Program-made: the position numbers and the translations under genes
Assembly: GCA_934462925.1 (NCBI GenBank)
Contig: CAKSIT010000001.1
Location: forward strand, 1-64,000
Length of the DNA: 64,000 bases
Origin: an uncultured Oscillospiraceae bacterium
GTDB taxonomy: Bacteria > Bacillota > Clostridia > Oscillospirales > Ruminococcaceae
Direction: 5' to 3'
Part shown: positions 1-7,605 of the stretch, in pieces
Layout: each line of letters begins with the position of its first letter
How positions within the stretch are numbered: position 1 is the stretch's first letter
The notes under the pieces: model-generated
Told to the model about the DNA's origin: nothing
The model's database searches: none
What the model saw: the letters and a program-made list of their open reading frames with translations, nothing else

Positions 1-72
1 ATTTGTTTGTTCATACTTTTATTATATCACTTTGGTAATTCTGCGTCTACTCGTTTTGTGCGGTGTTGCCTT

Positions 73-617
73 AATAATTATCTCTACTGCGAAGAACACG
101 GCATGGAAAAATTTATGAAGTTTACCATGTATGAAAAAGAAAGAACGAGAAATATCGCAATGATCCATACAGAGCGGTAAATTTCCCTGTCAATGAACGT
201 GGTTTGCCGGTCTGCCCGAACGGAAAGGAATTCCATTTCGTTTACAGCCGGCCTGTAAGGGGCAATAAATATGGAAGAACCGAGGAATATTTTCAGTGCG
301 AGGATTGCAGCGGCTGTCCGCACAAGGAAAAATGCTGCAAGTGCAAGGGAAACCGGATCGTCCGTCTGAACGAGGAGCTGACGCAGTTTCACGCAGAGGT
401 TCTGAATAATCTGAACAGCATTCACGGCGCGCTGCTTCGCATGAACAGAAGTATTCAGTCCGAGGGAACTTTTGGCACGATCAAGTGGAACAGGTCGTAT
501 ATCCGGGCGCGGCGCCGTGGGCTAAAGTCGCTTTTCCTTGAGTTCGGCATGATTTCCTGCGGTTTTAATCTTCATAAGTTCCATCTGAAAAAAGTGGCTC
601 TCAGATCTGCTGCCTGA
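73..617 (+). pseudogene. IS1182-type transposase remnant (3' part, frameshifted)
   Basis: The open part from about 204 to the TGA at 617 encodes the C-terminal part of a DDE transposase of the IS1182 type. It has the Cys-rich stretch CEDCSGCPHKEKCC and the terminal FGTIKWNRSYIRARRRG region. The preceding piece (NNYLYCEEHGMEKFMKFT, from about 73) belongs to the same protein but lies in another frame. The frame changes between about 145 and 165, after which the text reads YRNDPYRAVNFPVNERGLP. The N-terminal half and the catalytic DDE core are absent or lie left of the window. I infer a dead fragment; base composition is lower in GC than the neighbours. Confidence 0.8.
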
Positions 618-711
618 TTCAATATTTATTACATTTTGTGCATGGCATTTTCCTGTCGGCTTGTTTGTTATACGCTTTTTTCGGTTCGTTCTTCTTTTTT
701 GCAGCATCAGC

Positions 712-746
712 AAGCCCGAGCTTCCTTAGGATGGCTGCTCGGGCTT
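712..746. repeat. 10-bp perfect inverted repeat between two transposase remnants
   Basis: AAGCCCGAGC (712-721) and GCTCGGGCTT (737-746) form a perfect 10-bp stem with a 15-nt loop. There is no clear T-run on either side, so it is not a convincing intrinsic terminator. It may be an IS end or part of a degraded element. Confidence 0.5.
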
Positions 747-761
747 GGGTGTTGAGTTATT

Positions 762-1016
762 TTACAGCGCCTTTGGATTGCGCCGCCGCATATCTCTGAT
801 GAGTTTCAGCTCATCAGGCGTATGCTCGTTGGGGTGGTGATGAGGACGCTTTGATTGGTCTGCAAGGGATTCCACCGTTCCGTCCCGGCGAGCCTTCCAA
901 AAATATATGTACGAACGGCATTTGTTGTACTTCCTTGAAGCCTTTTTTACTCCGTTTTTCTCAGAATACTTCATCAGGGATTGACGAAACCGCATTTCTT
1001 GTGTTATACTATTCAT
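762..1016 (-). pseudogene. Truncated transposase/integrase N-terminal HTH domain
   Basis: This encodes 84 residues of a helix-turn-helix module (KKASRKYNKCRSYIYFWKAR, then a Pro/His-rich linker and DELKLIRDMRRRNPKA) typical of the N-terminus of IS3/IS481-group clostridial transposases. The family continues into an integrase core of several hundred residues. Here a stop follows RRNPKAL and no integrase core lies downstream, so the gene is truncated. The start ATG (1016) overlaps one arm of the inverted repeat at 1015-1090, which may be the old IS end. Inferred non-functional. Confidence 0.7.
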
Positions 1017-1090
1017 TGAGAGACAGACCTTCTTTCACTTGAATTTTGTGTGGTAACTTTATTCTGGCAGTTTTTGGTCTATCTCTCAAT
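1015..1090. repeat. Inverted repeat at the 5' edge of the truncated transposase
   Basis: ATTGAGAGACAGACC (1015-1029) and GGTCTATCTCTCAAT (1076-1090) are inverted copies of 15 bp with one mismatch, separated by 46 bp. The left arm overlaps the transposase start codon. The pair could be IS terminal repeats or an operator of the transposase gene. Confidence 0.55.
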
Positions 1091-1342
1091 ACTTTTTCCT
1101 TAATTTGTCCAATTTCTATTGTAGCACTACAGGCAACAGCAATATGCTTTTTATGGTATAATGGAACAGAGGGAGGCGCTGTCAAACAAGGCTTCCTGAA
1201 ATGCAAAGCGTGTGGCTGCGAGATGATTTGCGCGGCGCAAATCGAGAAAAGTCAGCGAACACTCCCTGTGCGCTCACTGCGGCTGAATTTATTAAAGCCG
1301 ACCAACAGCAAAAAGGACAGCAAAACATACGGAGGAATTATT

Positions 1343-1852
1343 ATGGCAGAATTGCGGCTGATGAAAAATGACGATATAGCGGAGTGCGTTGAGCTGTACA
1401 TGGGGGCGTTTCCGCACGAGGGAAAGGTTGGAGAAGTGTTTCGCGAAAATCTTCCCCCATACTTTGAAAGCTATATTGCGAACGACTATTGCATGGCATA
1501 TGTGCTTGAAGACAGAGAGCGGATAGTAGGATTGCTGACCGCCGCTGCCATGCCAAGTATAGGGGAAACCAATATTTATATAGATACCGTCGCTGTTTTG
1601 CCCGCCTGCCAGCATAAAGGCTGCGGCACGCAGATGATGAATGATTTTATTAAAATGACTCATGAAAAATTCTATTCTGTCACCGCGATGCGAAGCGCAA
1701 ACGGTTACAAGCTGTACAGCAAGGTCGGTTTTGCAGAGGCAACGGACTGTTCCTTTATGCTTTACATACCGGGCGTGACGCAGGAGCTTAATATGCTCAG
1801 GGCGGAGCGCAAAGCCCTGAAAGACGAATTAGACCGTATAAACAAACAATAA
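1343..1852 (+). CDS. GNAT family N-acetyltransferase
   Basis: The product is 169 aa with a GNAT fold: MAELRLMKNDDIAECVELYM at the N-terminus, a central beta-strand region DTVAVLPACQHKGCGTQMMN carrying the acetyl-CoA pyrophosphate loop (Q/R-x-x-G-x-G/A type, here QHKGCG), and SANGYKLYSKVGF in the last third. The C-terminal 25 residues are a charged helix. ATG 1343 is chosen because a strong ribosome site (GGAGGA, 1331-1336) sits 6 nt upstream; the frame is open further upstream, but without GNAT sequence. The substrate is unknown. It is a lone gene in a mobile-element graveyard, so it may be acquired. Confidence 0.85.
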   Translation: MAELRLMKNDDIAECVELYMGAFPHEGKVGEVFRENLPPYFESYIANDYCMAYVLEDRERIVGLLTAAAMPSIGETNIYIDTVAVLPACQHKGCGTQMMNDFIKMTHEKFYSVTAMRSANGYKLYSKVGFAEATDCSFMLYIPGVTQELNMLRAERKALKDELDRINKQ

Positions 1853-1883
1853 TTTTTCGGCTGAAAATTGCGGCAAAATACTG

Positions 1884-1931
1884 TTTCAAAGCCCGCATAC
1901 GCGGGCAAAATGGACTTTTTCAACAGTCTGA
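1884..1931 (+). repeat. Family A element, 3' fragment (copy A1)
   Basis: The segment matches the last 48 bp of the family A element: the AGCCCGC/GCGGGC hairpin, then the right terminal sequence ending CAACAGTCTGA. The 5' hairpins are missing. It is followed directly by an AGCGGC...GCCGCT hairpin and a T-rich run (1932-1962), the same element-plus-terminator arrangement seen in other copies. Confidence 0.85.
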
Positions 1932-1953
1932 AGCGGCGCTTGCCATGCCGCTT

Positions 1954-2085
1954 TTATTTTTTGTTATCGGTTCTGCCCAACAGGTAATCAAGGGAAACAT
2001 CAAAATAATCCGCAAGGGCTGCGGGAAATACAAATAACGCGCCGCGCGTTTTGCCGAAACCGCCGCGTTCCCCGCTAAGTTTCCG
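1954..2085 (-). pseudogene. C-terminal remnant of an XRE/Cro-CI type regulator
   Basis: The minus strand reads ALADYFDVSLDYLLGRTDN before a TAA at 1954-1956. This is the hallmark end of the HTH_3 domain of phage- or plasmid-type repressors. Upstream, only about 20 further codons remain before an in-frame stop (2086-2088), and no DNA-recognition helices are visible. I infer a remnant of a regulator whose front is gone. A consensus promoter facing the other way starts 20 bp beyond it, so this may once have been a divergent repressor/target pair. Confidence 0.7.
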
Positions 2086-2105
2086 TTAAGGATTCTGTTA
2101 AGCTA

Positions 2106-2134
2106 TTGACAGCGCCCGCGCTTTGCCCTATAAT
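2106..2134 (+). promoter_or_regulatory. Consensus sigma-A promoter
   Basis: TTGACA (2106-2111), a 17-bp spacer and TATAAT (2129-2134) match the consensus exactly. No open reading frame with a ribosome site follows; a hairpin-rich stretch and a terminator do, suggesting a non-coding transcript. Confidence 0.85.
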
Positions 2135-2140
2135 AGACTT

Positions 2141-2213
2141 GTGGCACGGCTCTTACAACGTGCCTGTAGACTTTACAGCCCCGTGCGGGGGAACGCGCGG
2201 GGCTACTTTTTTA
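2141..2213 (+). ncRNA. Candidate small RNA, about 70 nt
   Basis: Downstream of the perfect promoter, the predicted transcript contains a GGCACG/CGTGCC hairpin (2143-2148 with 2159-2164), a small TGTA/TACA hairpin (2165-2168 with 2174-2177) and a terminator stem AGCCCCG/CGGGGCT (2177-2183 with 2198-2204) followed by ACTTTTTTA. No start codon with a ribosome site is present. The promoter-stem-terminator layout is direct; function and family are unknown to me. A leaderless remnant of a lost gene is the alternative. Confidence 0.5.
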
Positions 2214-2218
2214 TAGCG

Positions 2219-2247
2219 AAAACGCCGCGGCGGAACAGCCCGCGGCG
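2219..2247 (-). terminator. Rho-independent terminator of the ECF operon
   Basis: On the minus strand CGCCGCGG (2247-2240) pairs with CCGCGGCG (2230-2223), followed by TTTTCGC. It lies 23 nt beyond the stop codon of the S-component gene. Confidence 0.7.
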
Positions 2248-2269
2248 GCGCTCTGTCATATGGCGGCTG

Positions 2270-2842
2270 TTATGCCGCAAGGTGCTTATTTACTATCTTC
2301 TTGCCTATCATAGCGCCTATGAACGCGGCAATCAGCACGCCCGCGACAAGCGCCGCAGACCACCACGACTGCAGTATCTCGCTTGCGGCGAGGATATTGT
2401 CCTGCCGCCCGTCGTCAACAGCCTGCTCCTGCATTGCCTGCGCCGCTATTGCGTAGGGGAGTATGGTGCTGCCCATAGCCGCGAACACCTGATTTATTAT
2501 GTAGCTTATGGTGAGCGCCTTGCCGTTTCCGTAGCCTGTCTTCCACAAAAGCAGCTCTGCAATAGCGCCCGACGCGATAAACAGTATTATGTAGGGAAGA
2601 TACCCGCCGAGTATCGAGCGCACCACGCTGTAAATAAGTATCGCGCCCGGCTTCTGTACCTTTGTGCCGATAATGAAGTACACCACTCCCTCAAGAAGCG
2701 CAAAGAATATCGGCATAATAATTATCGTTATCGGCGTTGCGTAAAGCAGCGAGCTTGCAAAAAACAGCGCGACGTTGATTAGCGACAGCAGCACCACCGT
2801 GATGATGTCCTTGACCTTAAGCTTGTTGGTTGATTTGCTCAT
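2270..2842 (-). CDS. ECF transporter S component (MptD/Trep_Strep-like)
   Basis: The product is a 190-aa integral membrane protein with about five to six hydrophobic segments (KDIITVVLLSLINVALFFA near the N-terminus; WWSAALVAGVLIAAFIGAMI near the C-terminus) and a short basic tail. It resembles the MptD/Trep_Strep family of ECF S components, the substrate-binding membrane subunits of energy-coupling-factor importers. ATG 2842 is preceded by AAGGAG at good spacing; the frame is open further upstream but without a better site. It lies 73 nt downstream of the fused ATPase/T-subunit gene and is surely co-transcribed. The substrate cannot be read from sequence. Confidence 0.85.
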   Translation of the reverse strand: MSKSTNKLKVKDIITVVLLSLINVALFFASSLLYATPITIIIMPIFFALLEGVVYFIIGTKVQKPGAILIYSVVRSILGGYLPYIILFIASGAIAELLLWKTGYGNGKALTISYIINQVFAAMGSTILPYAIAAQAMQEQAVDDGRQDNILAASEILQSWWSAALVAGVLIAAFIGAMIGKKIVNKHLAA

Positions 2843-2915
2843 GTTTGTTTCTCCTTTTGTCTTTTGTATATCTCGCCGCAGCGTATCTGCGGGATTAAGC
2901 GGGACTGTAACGTTA

Positions 2916-5078
2916 TTACAGCAGTATTCCTGCCGCCACTGCCGCCGCGAGCAGCGCCCTGAATACAACGTCCCATGCGGTGCAGCGCAGCGACAGGTAG
3001 TTGCTTTTCCTGCGCCTTAAGTCTATTCCGCGGGCTTCGGCGGAGGCGGAAAGCGTTTCTGCAATGCGTATAACGCGCAGCGCCATAGGCACGGTAAGAA
3101 GCTCTATGTACTCGGGCAGCGCCCTTAGCTTCTGCGAAAGCGTAACGTACGCGCCGCGCGTTTTTATCGACTGCCGCAGCAGCTTCATATCTCCCGACAG
3201 CACGGGGAAGAACCTGAACACCACCGCGCATATCATAATAAGCCTTTCGGGGGTGTGAATGCAGCGCAGCGCGGCTAGCGTCCTGCCCGCCTCGCCGCGG
3301 CTGATGAGCGTGCGCATGGACGCGCCCACGGCTATTATCCTCGGGAAAAGCACCATTATAAACGACATGACCGTATTCGGCAGCAGCGCGTTAAGCCCCC
3401 ACAGCGCCGCGAACGCCGCGCCGCCCGCAAGCGCCATTATAAGCCAGCCGTCCGCCGCAGCCATAACCAGCAGCGCCACGTAAACCGCGTACACAAGGCT
3501 GTTGTCGGACGTTGATATAACGACTATCGCCGCAAGCCAGAACAGCAGCTTGGTAATAGGGTGCAGCAGGCAGGGTCTTTGCTTTGCGGGGAGCGGCTTT
3601 GCGGTCCTTGTGAACTCGCTTTCCATATGCCGCCGTATCGCCTGAATGTCGGCGTTTTGCCGCACGGGGTATTCGCCGCTTACAGCGCCGCCCGAAATGC
3701 AGATACACCGCCCGCAAACCCTCGCTATAAGCTCAAGGTCGTGCGTGATTATAAGCACCGTTTTCTCCCGCTGCATTCTGCGGATAAGCGCGCAGCAGCT
3801 TTCAAGACTCTGCGCGTCAAGTCCCGCGGTAGGCTCGTCAAGAACGATTATCGGCTTGTCCGAAAGATACGCCGTGAGCAGCGTAAGCTTTTGCATTTGC
3901 CCGCCCGAGAGGGAAAACGGGTGTCTGTCGCGGTACTCCCACATACCAACGCTCCGCAGAAGCTCCTCGATTTTTTCGCCGAGCGCCTGCGTTTCGCGGT
4001 GGGCGTATTTCAGCTCGTTTAGTACGGAGTTCGTAAAGAACTGAAACTCCGCCTCCTGCATTATAAACATTGTCTGCTTTTGCAGCGCGCGGGGCTTCAT
4101 CGCCCTGCCGTTTACGCATACCGTGCCGCGCGAGGGTCTGTACAGCCCCGCAATAATTTTGCCGAGGGTGGTTTTGCCGCAGCCGTTTTCGCCTATAAGC
4201 CCCACCGCCTCATGCTCGCGCACGGCAAGCGAAGCGCCGCGCAGAACAGGCTGCGCCTTTGCGGAGTAGGAAAACGCCGCGTCCTTTACCTCCAGTATCT
4301 GCGCGCCGCGCGGCGCGTCGGTATTCTGCACGGTTATCCCGCTTAAGTCGAGGGTGCGCAGCGAAAGCCCGCCAAGCTCCTGCGGCGGGAGCGCCGCCAT
4401 TTCCTGCGCGGAGAATCTGCGCTCCACGCCGCCGTTTTTCATAACCCAGAACTCGTCTGCAAGCTCCTTTAAGTAATACAGCCTGTGTTCGCTTATAAGC
4501 AGCGTTTTGCCCTGCCGCTTAAGCTCCGCGAGAACGCCCTTAAGCTCCTCGATAGCTGCGTAGTCGAGGTTCGCGGTCGGCTCGTCAAGCAGAATCACGT
4601 CCGTATCCATTGCCCACGCGGAGAGTATCGAAACCAGCTGCCGTTCTCCGCTTGAAAGCCCGTAAACGTTGCGGTCCTTAAGGTATTCAAGGCGGAACGC
4701 GCTGAACGCCTCGTCCACGCGCCGCCGTATTTCCTCCTGCGGCACGCCGTGGTTTTCAAGCCCGAACGCAACCTCGGTCGAGCTGTTTATCGTAAAGAAC
4801 TGGCTGCGCGGGTCTTGAAAGACAGAGGCGGCAAGCTCGCCTATGTCGCCCACGGACATATCCGCCGTGTCCCTGCCGTTTATGCGGCAAAAACCCTTAA
4901 GCTCGCCCTCGTAGAACTGCGGCGCAAGGCCGTTTACGCAGCGCAGCAGCGTTGATTTTCCGCAGCCGCTGCCGCCGCACAGCACAACGCATTTCCCTGC
5001 GGGGATATCGGCGCGCACGCGCTTTAGCGTGGGGCTTTCCTCGCCCTCGTATTGAAATTTAACGTCCAAGTCTATCAT
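2916..5078 (-). CDS. Fused ECF transporter ATPase-ATPase-transmembrane protein
   Basis: The protein has 720 aa and three modules. Residues 1-235 are an ABC ATPase (Walker A GGSGCGKST, signature LSSGERQ, Walker B VILLDEPTANLD). Residues about 260-480 are a second ATPase (GENGCGKTT, SLSGGQMQKL, IIVLDEPTAGLD). Residues about 495-720 are hydrophobic and match the EcfT/CbiQ transmembrane subunit, including an A-R-G-type coupling motif (SAEARGIDL). ECF modules normally use separate EcfA, EcfA' and EcfT proteins, so a single A-A-T chain is unusual. Paired with the S component downstream, it would form a complete importer from two polypeptides. The ribosome site is modest (CAGGTG). The TetR gene upstream may control it. 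Confidence 0.9.
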   Translation of the reverse strand: MIDLDVKFQYEGEESPTLKRVRADIPAGKCVVLCGGSGCGKSTLLRCVNGLAPQFYEGELKGFCRINGRDTADMSVGDIGELAASVFQDPRSQFFTINSSTEVAFGLENHGVPQEEIRRRVDEAFSAFRLEYLKDRNVYGLSSGERQLVSILSAWAMDTDVILLDEPTANLDYAAIEELKGVLAELKRQGKTLLISEHRLYYLKELADEFWVMKNGGVERRFSAQEMAALPPQELGGLSLRTLDLSGITVQNTDAPRGAQILEVKDAAFSYSAKAQPVLRGASLAVREHEAVGLIGENGCGKTTLGKIIAGLYRPSRGTVCVNGRAMKPRALQKQTMFIMQEAEFQFFTNSVLNELKYAHRETQALGEKIEELLRSVGMWEYRDRHPFSLSGGQMQKLTLLTAYLSDKPIIVLDEPTAGLDAQSLESCCALIRRMQREKTVLIITHDLELIARVCGRCICISGGAVSGEYPVRQNADIQAIRRHMESEFTRTAKPLPAKQRPCLLHPITKLLFWLAAIVVISTSDNSLVYAVYVALLVMAAADGWLIMALAGGAAFAALWGLNALLPNTVMSFIMVLFPRIIAVGASMRTLISRGEAGRTLAALRCIHTPERLIMICAVVFRFFPVLSGDMKLLRQSIKTRGAYVTLSQKLRALPEYIELLTVPMALRVIRIAETLSASAEARGIDLRRRKSNYLSLRCTAWDVVFRALLAAAVAAGILL

Positions 5079-5120
5079 GTATGCACCTGCTCAACAACAG
5101 TTAGTTTAGTCTAATATATA

Positions 5121-5287
5121 CCCCGCAATAAGCGGGCTTTGAAATCACTTTTTTGCCTCGGGCTTCCCGAGGCAAAAAACACTTCTATCCGCGCAAGTGT
5201 GCGGTTTGACGGTGTGCCGTCAAACCGTGCGCGCAGCGCGGATGCCCCGTCGAAAAACCCCCGTATGGGGGTTTTTCGACGGTCTGA
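5121..5287 (-). repeat. Family A multi-hairpin element (copy A2, 3' end truncated)
   Basis: Read on the minus strand it has the TCAGACCGTCGAAAAA end, the CCCCCATACGGGGG hairpin, the ATCCGCG/CGCGGAT stem enclosing a GGTTTGACGG hairpin, the GCCTCGGG/CCCGAGGC hairpin and a CCCGC/GCGGG hairpin whose loop differs from other copies. The right terminal sequence is missing. It separates tetR from the ECF genes. Confidence 0.9.
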
Positions 5288-5288
5288 A

Positions 5289-5305
5289 GCGGGCAGCACG
5301 CCCGC
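5289..5305 (-). terminator. Hairpin directly after tetR, abutting copy A2
   Basis: GCGGGC/GCCCGC (5305-5300 with 5294-5289) lies just after the tetR stop codon on the minus strand. Instead of a T-run it is followed by the left end of the family A element, as at other element loci. Confidence 0.55.
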
Positions 5306-5309
5306 GTAA

Positions 5310-5918
5310 TTATTGCAGCTTTTCAAGCAGCCTTTTCCAGCCCGCGTCGGTAAAGTCGAGAATCTCCTTAAGGCATTCAAGCGTCCTGTCCATATCAAGG
5401 CGCGCGTTAAGAAGCTGTCGGAAATACCAGAACTGCGACCCCAGAAGCAGCCGAATCGAATCGGCGTTGGGCTTTTTGGCGCAGCAGCGGCTAAGAAACT
5501 CCACGGTCTGCTCCGTCTTGCTTTGCATTATGGCGTTAAGCAGCTGCTCCGCCGAGCTGCCGTCGCTGCGGCAGAAAAAGAGAACGCACTCATCGTAATA
5601 CCCCGTCAGCAGCCTGAAGTATATCTGTTCCTCAAAGGAAATCGCTTCAAGCAGCGCCTCGGGCGTACAGACCTCCGCCGCCTTTGCGTACTCCTGCGCG
5701 GCAGGCGCGAACAGCCTGTTCATCGTCGGGATAAAGTCCTGCAAAAGGCTTGTGAAAAGCGCGTCCTTATTTTTGTAGCGCGTATAAATAGCGCCCGTTG
5801 TAACGCCCGCGTTTTCCGCGATTTTATGCAGCGACGCATCCTTGAACCCAAGGCTCAGGAACTCCTCGTATGCCGCCTTTACTATCCTCTTATCGAGAGA
5901 ATGGTCCTTATTCGCCAT
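5310..5918 (-). CDS. TetR family transcriptional regulator
   Basis: A 202-aa one-domain regulator. Residues about 8-55 form the TetR HTH (RIVKAAYEEFLSLGFKDASL, then AENAGVTTGAIYTRYKNKDA); the rest is the helical ligand/dimerisation domain. ATG 5918 is chosen because GAGGTGAG precedes it and the HTH begins right after; a longer frame upstream would run through the promoter. A perfect sigma-A promoter with an overlapping 30-bp palindrome lies just upstream, so autorepression is likely. It probably also governs the ECF importer downstream on the same strand, although a hairpin and a repeat element lie between. The ligand is unknown. Confidence 0.9.
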   Translation of the reverse strand: MANKDHSLDKRIVKAAYEEFLSLGFKDASLHKIAENAGVTTGAIYTRYKNKDALFTSLLQDFIPTMNRLFAPAAQEYAKAAEVCTPEALLEAISFEEQIYFRLLTGYYDECVLFFCRSDGSSAEQLLNAIMQSKTEQTVEFLSRCCAKKPNADSIRLLLGSQFWYFRQLLNARLDMDRTLECLKEILDFTDAGWKRLLEKLQ

Positions 5919-5937
5919 GCAGCGCTCACCTCGAATC

Positions 5938-5993
5938 AATAATGCCGTTATCGATAGCGGTATTATTATAGCACACCCCCGCACGTTTGTCAA
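5938..5993 (-). promoter_or_regulatory. tetR promoter with overlapping palindromic operator
   Basis: On the minus strand TTGACA (5993-5988), a 17-bp spacer and TATAAT (5970-5965) match the consensus exactly. A 30-bp palindrome (5938-5967, centre TATCGATA, arms AATAATGCCG and CGGTATTATT) covers the -10 box and the start site. The arms differ only by transitions. This is the expected position of a TetR operator. Confidence 0.85.
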
Positions 5994-6010
5994 GACTAAT
6001 GCGAATTTTT

Positions 6011-6057
6011 TTGAAAAAGCGCGGCATAAATCGCCCGCGGGTTTTTCGACAGTCTGA
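6011..6057 (-). repeat. Family A element, internally deleted copy (A3)
   Basis: On the minus strand it begins TTCAGACTGTCGAAAAACCC and ends near CTTTTTCAA, the two termini of family A, with only a short GC-rich hairpin between. It lies directly after a terminator-like hairpin behind dpaB, like the full copies. Confidence 0.65.
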
Positions 6058-6087
6058 AGCCGCCCGCAGTTTACCATGCGGGCGGCT
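6058..6087 (-). terminator. Terminator hairpin of the dpaAB operon
   Basis: AGCCGCCCGC (6087-6078) pairs perfectly with GCGGGCGGCT (6067-6058) on the minus strand, 4 nt beyond the dpaB stop. The T-run expected after it is replaced by the family A remnant. Confidence 0.7.
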
Positions 6088-6091
6088 CATC

Positions 6092-6697
6092 TTATTTCGA
6101 TTTCGCGCCGAGCGTCGCCGGCTGTATCTGCCTGCCGTCGAGCGCCTCGGCTATCGTTTCGGGAAGCCTTGCAAAGTCCGCTATCATTGAGAACGGCTTT
6201 GCGGTGCTGTCGTCCTGAAAAACGGGAACGAAGTAGAAGTTCTTGTAATTGCGAAGCGTGCCTATGTTCTTTGCCGAGCCTGAAAGCGCGTCGTTTGTGG
6301 ATACGGCGATAACGACGGGGCGCTGGTTGCGCAGGTGGCTTTTGACCGCCATTGTAACAGGGCCGTCCGTAATGCCGAGCGCCAGCTTTGCAAGGGTGTT
6401 GCCCGTGCAGGGCGCTACCACAAGCACGTCGAACATCTTTTTCGGACCTATCGGTTCGACGGCGGGGATATCGTGCAGCACCGTCCTGCCCGTTATTTCG
6501 TAAAGCCGCGCCGCGTGGCTCTGCGCCGTGCCGAAGCGCGTATCGAGAGAATATGCGTTGTGGGACATTATCGGGGTAAGCTCGCAGCCGAGCGCGGAAA
6601 GCTCCTCGAGCTGCTCGAACACCCTTGCAAAGGTGCAGAACGACCCGCAGACCGCAAAGCCTACCTTAAGCCCCGAAAGCCTTGTTATATCACTCAT
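6092..6697 (-). CDS. dpaB: Dipicolinate synthase subunit B
   Basis: A 201-aa flavoprotein-like subunit of dipicolinate synthase (SpoVFB). It acts with DpaA to oxidise dihydrodipicolinate to dipicolinic acid in the mother cell; this compound fills the spore core with calcium. Visible features are a Rossmann-like nucleotide site near the N-terminus (GLKVGFAVCGSFCTFARV), the PIMSHNAYSLDTRFG region and a conserved VVAPCTGNTLAKLA motif of the flavoprotein family. The length is normal for the family. It follows dpaA by 34 nt in one operon. Its presence is direct evidence that the organism makes endospores. Confidence 0.93.
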   Translation of the reverse strand: MSDITRLSGLKVGFAVCGSFCTFARVFEQLEELSALGCELTPIMSHNAYSLDTRFGTAQSHAARLYEITGRTVLHDIPAVEPIGPKKMFDVLVVAPCTGNTLAKLALGITDGPVTMAVKSHLRNQRPVVIAVSTNDALSGSAKNIGTLRNYKNFYFVPVFQDDSTAKPFSMIADFARLPETIAEALDGRQIQPATLGAKSK

Positions 6698-6731
6698 GGT
6701 ATGTCCTTTCGCGCCGCCTTTGCGGCGTATG

Positions 6732-7562
6732 TCAATAATCCTGCGGGCAGCCGAGCGCGGCGATAACGTGTTTTGCTATAAGCTCGCCCGCGGTTTTGGG
6801 GGAGTACTTCCCCGGCAGTCCGCCCGCGTGGATATATTTCAGCCCCGCGTTTTCCGCGAGAGTACCCGCAGGCTCTGCGGGCAGCGAAGCAAGCTCCATG
6901 AACACCGCGCCGCGCTTTGCCGCGCTCAGCTCGCCCTCCCCGAAAAGCTTTGCGGGGACTGTGTTTATGATAAAATCCGCGCACCCTGCCGCCGCTTTAA
7001 GCCCGTCAAGGGAAGCGGCGAAATGCCCGTCAAGCTCGGCGAGCGCGCGCTGGCGCGGGCTTCTTGCGCATACCGTAACGCGCGCCCCGAGCGCCCTCAG
7101 CAGGCGCGCGGCGTACATTGCGCACCTGCCGTAGCCCGTAACAAGCGCCCGCGCGCCGTAAACCGAGCCGTCCGTGCTTTGCGCGAGCAGCGCAATGGCG
7201 CTTTCGGCGGTGAGCTGCGCGTTTTTAAGCGCAAAGTCCTCGTCGGAAAGCAGGTCGTAAAGCCGCAGCGCGCGCTTTTCGCAGAGCGCGCAAAGAGCGG
7301 GCGGGCAGCCTCCCGCAAATACCGCAGCGCCGCTTTGTATATAGCGTTCAGCGCCGTTTATGGGTATTGCCTGCGGCGAAAGCGGCGCGTTAAAATTCGC
7401 GCCGTCGCGCGTTACGGGAATAGGCAGCACAGCCGCCGCGCACTCGCCCTGCGGCGCGGGGAACTCGTCCCCCAGACCGAGGGCGTATATTGTGAAATAA
7501 TGCGACAGCTCCCGCGCAGCATACAGCTGGCGCTTGTCGCCGCCTAAAAAAACTATGTCCAT
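6732..7562 (-). CDS. dpaA: Dipicolinate synthase subunit A
   Basis: A 276-aa protein with the SpoVFA layout: an N-terminal dipicolinate-synthase domain beginning MDIVFLGGDKRQLYAAREL, and a Rossmann NAD(P)-binding domain from about residue 150 (GARALVTGYGRCAMYAARLL). The ending HAGGLPGKYSPKTAGELIA is typical of the family. With DpaB it makes dipicolinic acid from the lysine-pathway intermediate dihydrodipicolinate. The ribosome site is AAAGGAGA before ATG 7562. A match to the sigma-K promoter consensus sits about 45 nt upstream, fitting late mother-cell expression. Confidence 0.93.
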   Translation of the reverse strand: MDIVFLGGDKRQLYAARELSHYFTIYALGLGDEFPAPQGECAAAVLPIPVTRDGANFNAPLSPQAIPINGAERYIQSGAAVFAGGCPPALCALCEKRALRLYDLLSDEDFALKNAQLTAESAIALLAQSTDGSVYGARALVTGYGRCAMYAARLLRALGARVTVCARSPRQRALAELDGHFAASLDGLKAAAGCADFIINTVPAKLFGEGELSAAKRGAVFMELASLPAEPAGTLAENAGLKYIHAGGLPGKYSPKTAGELIAKHVIAALGCPQDY

Positions 7563-7605
7563 GTCTGCTCTCCTTTTCCTGCGGGAAGTAAACGTTCCCT
7601 AGTGC

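Noticed and set aside
1046..1342. 99-codon upstream extension of the first GNAT gene
   Set aside because: The extension has no GNAT similarity, the strong ribosome site is at 1331-1336, and the upstream DNA carries inverted repeats of an IS.
5111..5398. Short ORFs crossing family A copies (also 8662-8964, 32398-32670, 52174-52428)
   Set aside because: The peptides look alike only because the same repeat is translated; no start signals.
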